Of a DNA stretch of 6,573 nucleotides, positions 5,524 through 6,573 are shown piece after piece (the stretch's first letter is position 1; each line of letters begins with the position of its first letter). Source of the stretch: CAYVBN01 sp964538565 (GTDB lineage Bacteria; Pseudomonadota; Alphaproteobacteria; Rhizobiales; Xanthobacteraceae); assembly GCA_964538565.1 (NCBI GenBank), contig CAZIGW010000018.1, forward strand, positions 1 to 6,573, read 5' to 3'. Below the pieces are notes generated by a model that did not search any database, was not told the DNA's origin, and worked only from the letters and a program-made list of their open reading frames with translations. The translations under genes were made by a program, and so were the position numbers.

Positions 5524-6573
5524 TCAGACCTTGACCAAGGGCACCTTCGGCACCGAGCTGCGGCCCGACGAGCGCCCGCCGCCGTCGCCCTTGGGACCCT
5601 GCGGCTTCGGACGCCGCGCGCCCGTGCGCCGCTTCGGCTTCGCCCGGTGCGGCTCGGGGATCTTTTCCGGCTTCGGCGTGATCGGTCCGTCGAGATACTC
5701 GAAGGCGAGCTTGTCGCGGCCGTTCTCGTCCTTCGCCAGGATGACGCGCACGTGGCCGCCGGTCTTGAGCTTTCCGAACAGGACCTCGTCGGCGAGCGGC
5801 TTCTTGATGTGCTCCTGGATCACGCGCGCCATCGGCCGCGCGCCCATCTGCTCGTCGTATCCGTGCTCGATCAGCCACTTGGTGGCCTCGTCGGAGAGCT
5901 CGATGGTGACGTCGCGGTCGGCGAGCTGCGCCTCGAGCTGCAGCACGAACTTCTCCACCACCTTGGCGATGATCTCCGAGGTGAGATGGCCGAACGTGAT
6001 GATGGCGTCGAGCCGGTTGCGGAACTCCGGCGCGAACATGCGGTTGATCGCCTCGACGTCGTCGCCTTCCCGCTTGCTGCGCGTGAAGCCGTAGGCCTGC
6101 TTGGCGAGGTCGGCGGCGCCGGCGTTGGTCGTCATGATCAGGATCACGTTGCGGAAGTCGACCTGCTTGCCGTTGTGGTCGGTCAGCTTGCCGTGGTCCA
6201 TGATCTGCAGGAGCACGTTGAACAGGTCCGGGTGCGCCTTCTCGATCTCGTCGAGCAGGAGCACGCAGTGCGGATGCTGGTCGACGCCGTCGGTGAGCAG
6301 ACCGCCCTGGTCGAATCCGACGTAGCCGGGCGGCGCGCCGATCAGGCGCGACACGGTGTGACGCTCCATGTACTCGGACATGTCGAAGCGCAGGAGTTCG
6401 ACGCCGAGCGAGGCGGCAAGTTGCTTCGCGACCTCGGTCTTGCCGACGCCGGTCGGCCCCGAGAACAGGTAGCAGCCGATCGGCTTCTCGGGTTCGCGCA
6501 GGCCGGCGCGCGCCAGCTTGATCGACGCGGCGAGCGCCTCGATCGGACGGTCCTGGCCGTAGACCACGCGCTT
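5524..6573 (-). CDS. clpA: ATP-dependent Clp protease ATP-binding subunit ClpA, C-terminal part
   Basis: The last 349 residues of ClpA; the start lies beyond the window, and the frame is open to its edge (KRVVYGQDRPIEAL). ClpA is a hexameric AAA+ unfoldase that feeds proteins into ClpP, with ClpS bringing N-degron substrates. The fragment holds the second AAA+ module. Counting from the window edge it has Walker A GPTGVGKT (39-46), the FDMSEYMERHTVSRLIGAPPGYVG region (63-86, pore loop GYVG), Walker B VLLLDE (104-109), sensor 1 TTN (148-150), arginine finger PEFRNRLD (182-189) and sensor 2 GARP (244-247). The ClpP-docking loop contains YGF (161-163), where E. coli ClpA has IGL. About 50 residues beyond the small domain form a basic Lys/Arg/Pro/Gly-rich tail ending SSVPKVPLVKV; E. 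coli ClpA lacks this long tail. Similarity to E. coli ClpA is otherwise very close. Confidence 0.97.
   Translation of the reverse strand, partial: KRVVYGQDRPIEALAASIKLARAGLREPEKPIGCYLFSGPTGVGKTEVAKQLAASLGVELLRFDMSEYMERHTVSRLIGAPPGYVGFDQGGLLTDGVDQHPHCVLLLDEIEKAHPDLFNVLLQIMDHGKLTDHNGKQVDFRNVILIMTTNAGAADLAKQAYGFTRSKREGDDVEAINRMFAPEFRNRLDAIITFGHLTSEIIAKVVEKFVLQLEAQLADRDVTIELSDEATKWLIEHGYDEQMGARPMARVIQEHIKKPLADEVLFGKLKTGGHVRVILAKDENGRDKLAFEYLDGPITPKPEKIPEPHRAKPKRRTGARRPKPQGPKGDGGGRSSGRSSVPKVPLVKV

Overview
The window is GC-rich bacterial DNA, tightly packed with genes on both strands. I infer an alphaproteobacterium, probably of the Hyphomicrobiales (Rhizobiales) type. The base composition fits this. 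So do the FemAB-like/HIT gene pair and a ClpA with a basic C-terminal tail ending in the PKVPLVK-type motif that I associate with alphaproteobacterial ClpA. The genus cannot be told from the sequence alone.

Layout. (1) 1-1029, plus strand: the 3' end of a FemAB-like/GNAT-fold gene (cut by the window edge) and a complete HIT-family nucleotide-binding protein. (2) 1100-2181, minus strand: azlC and azlD, a two-gene branched-chain amino-acid exporter operon with a 4-base ATGA overlap. It converges on the HIT gene. (3) 2398-5342: an accessory-looking module. An ArsR-type regulator with a cysteine-containing C-terminal domain (minus strand) is divergent from a DHA2-type MFS drug exporter, which is followed after 25 bp by a two-domain antibiotic-biosynthesis-monooxygenase (ABM) protein. 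The 175-bp divergent region holds two clear dyads that could be operators. (4) 5477-6573: a strong bidirectional terminator and the 3' part of clpA on the minus strand (AAA+ unfoldase of the ClpAP protease; its N-terminal part lies beyond the window).

How they may work together. The ArsR protein probably represses the exporter/ABM pair and perhaps itself. The exporter would pump out a toxic small molecule, and the ABM protein would oxidise or otherwise handle the same or a related compound such as a quinone or aromatic. AzlCD exports branched-chain amino acids or analogues and sits downstream of arsR on the same strand, 216 bp away, so it may be independent. The FemAB-like, HIT and ClpA genes are housekeeping functions that flank the two transport modules. 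No tRNA, rRNA, CRISPR array, insertion sequence or phage gene is visible. The most unusual points are the regulator/exporter/ABM cassette with its dyads, the Asn-to-Ser change just before the HIT triad, and the ClpA tail.
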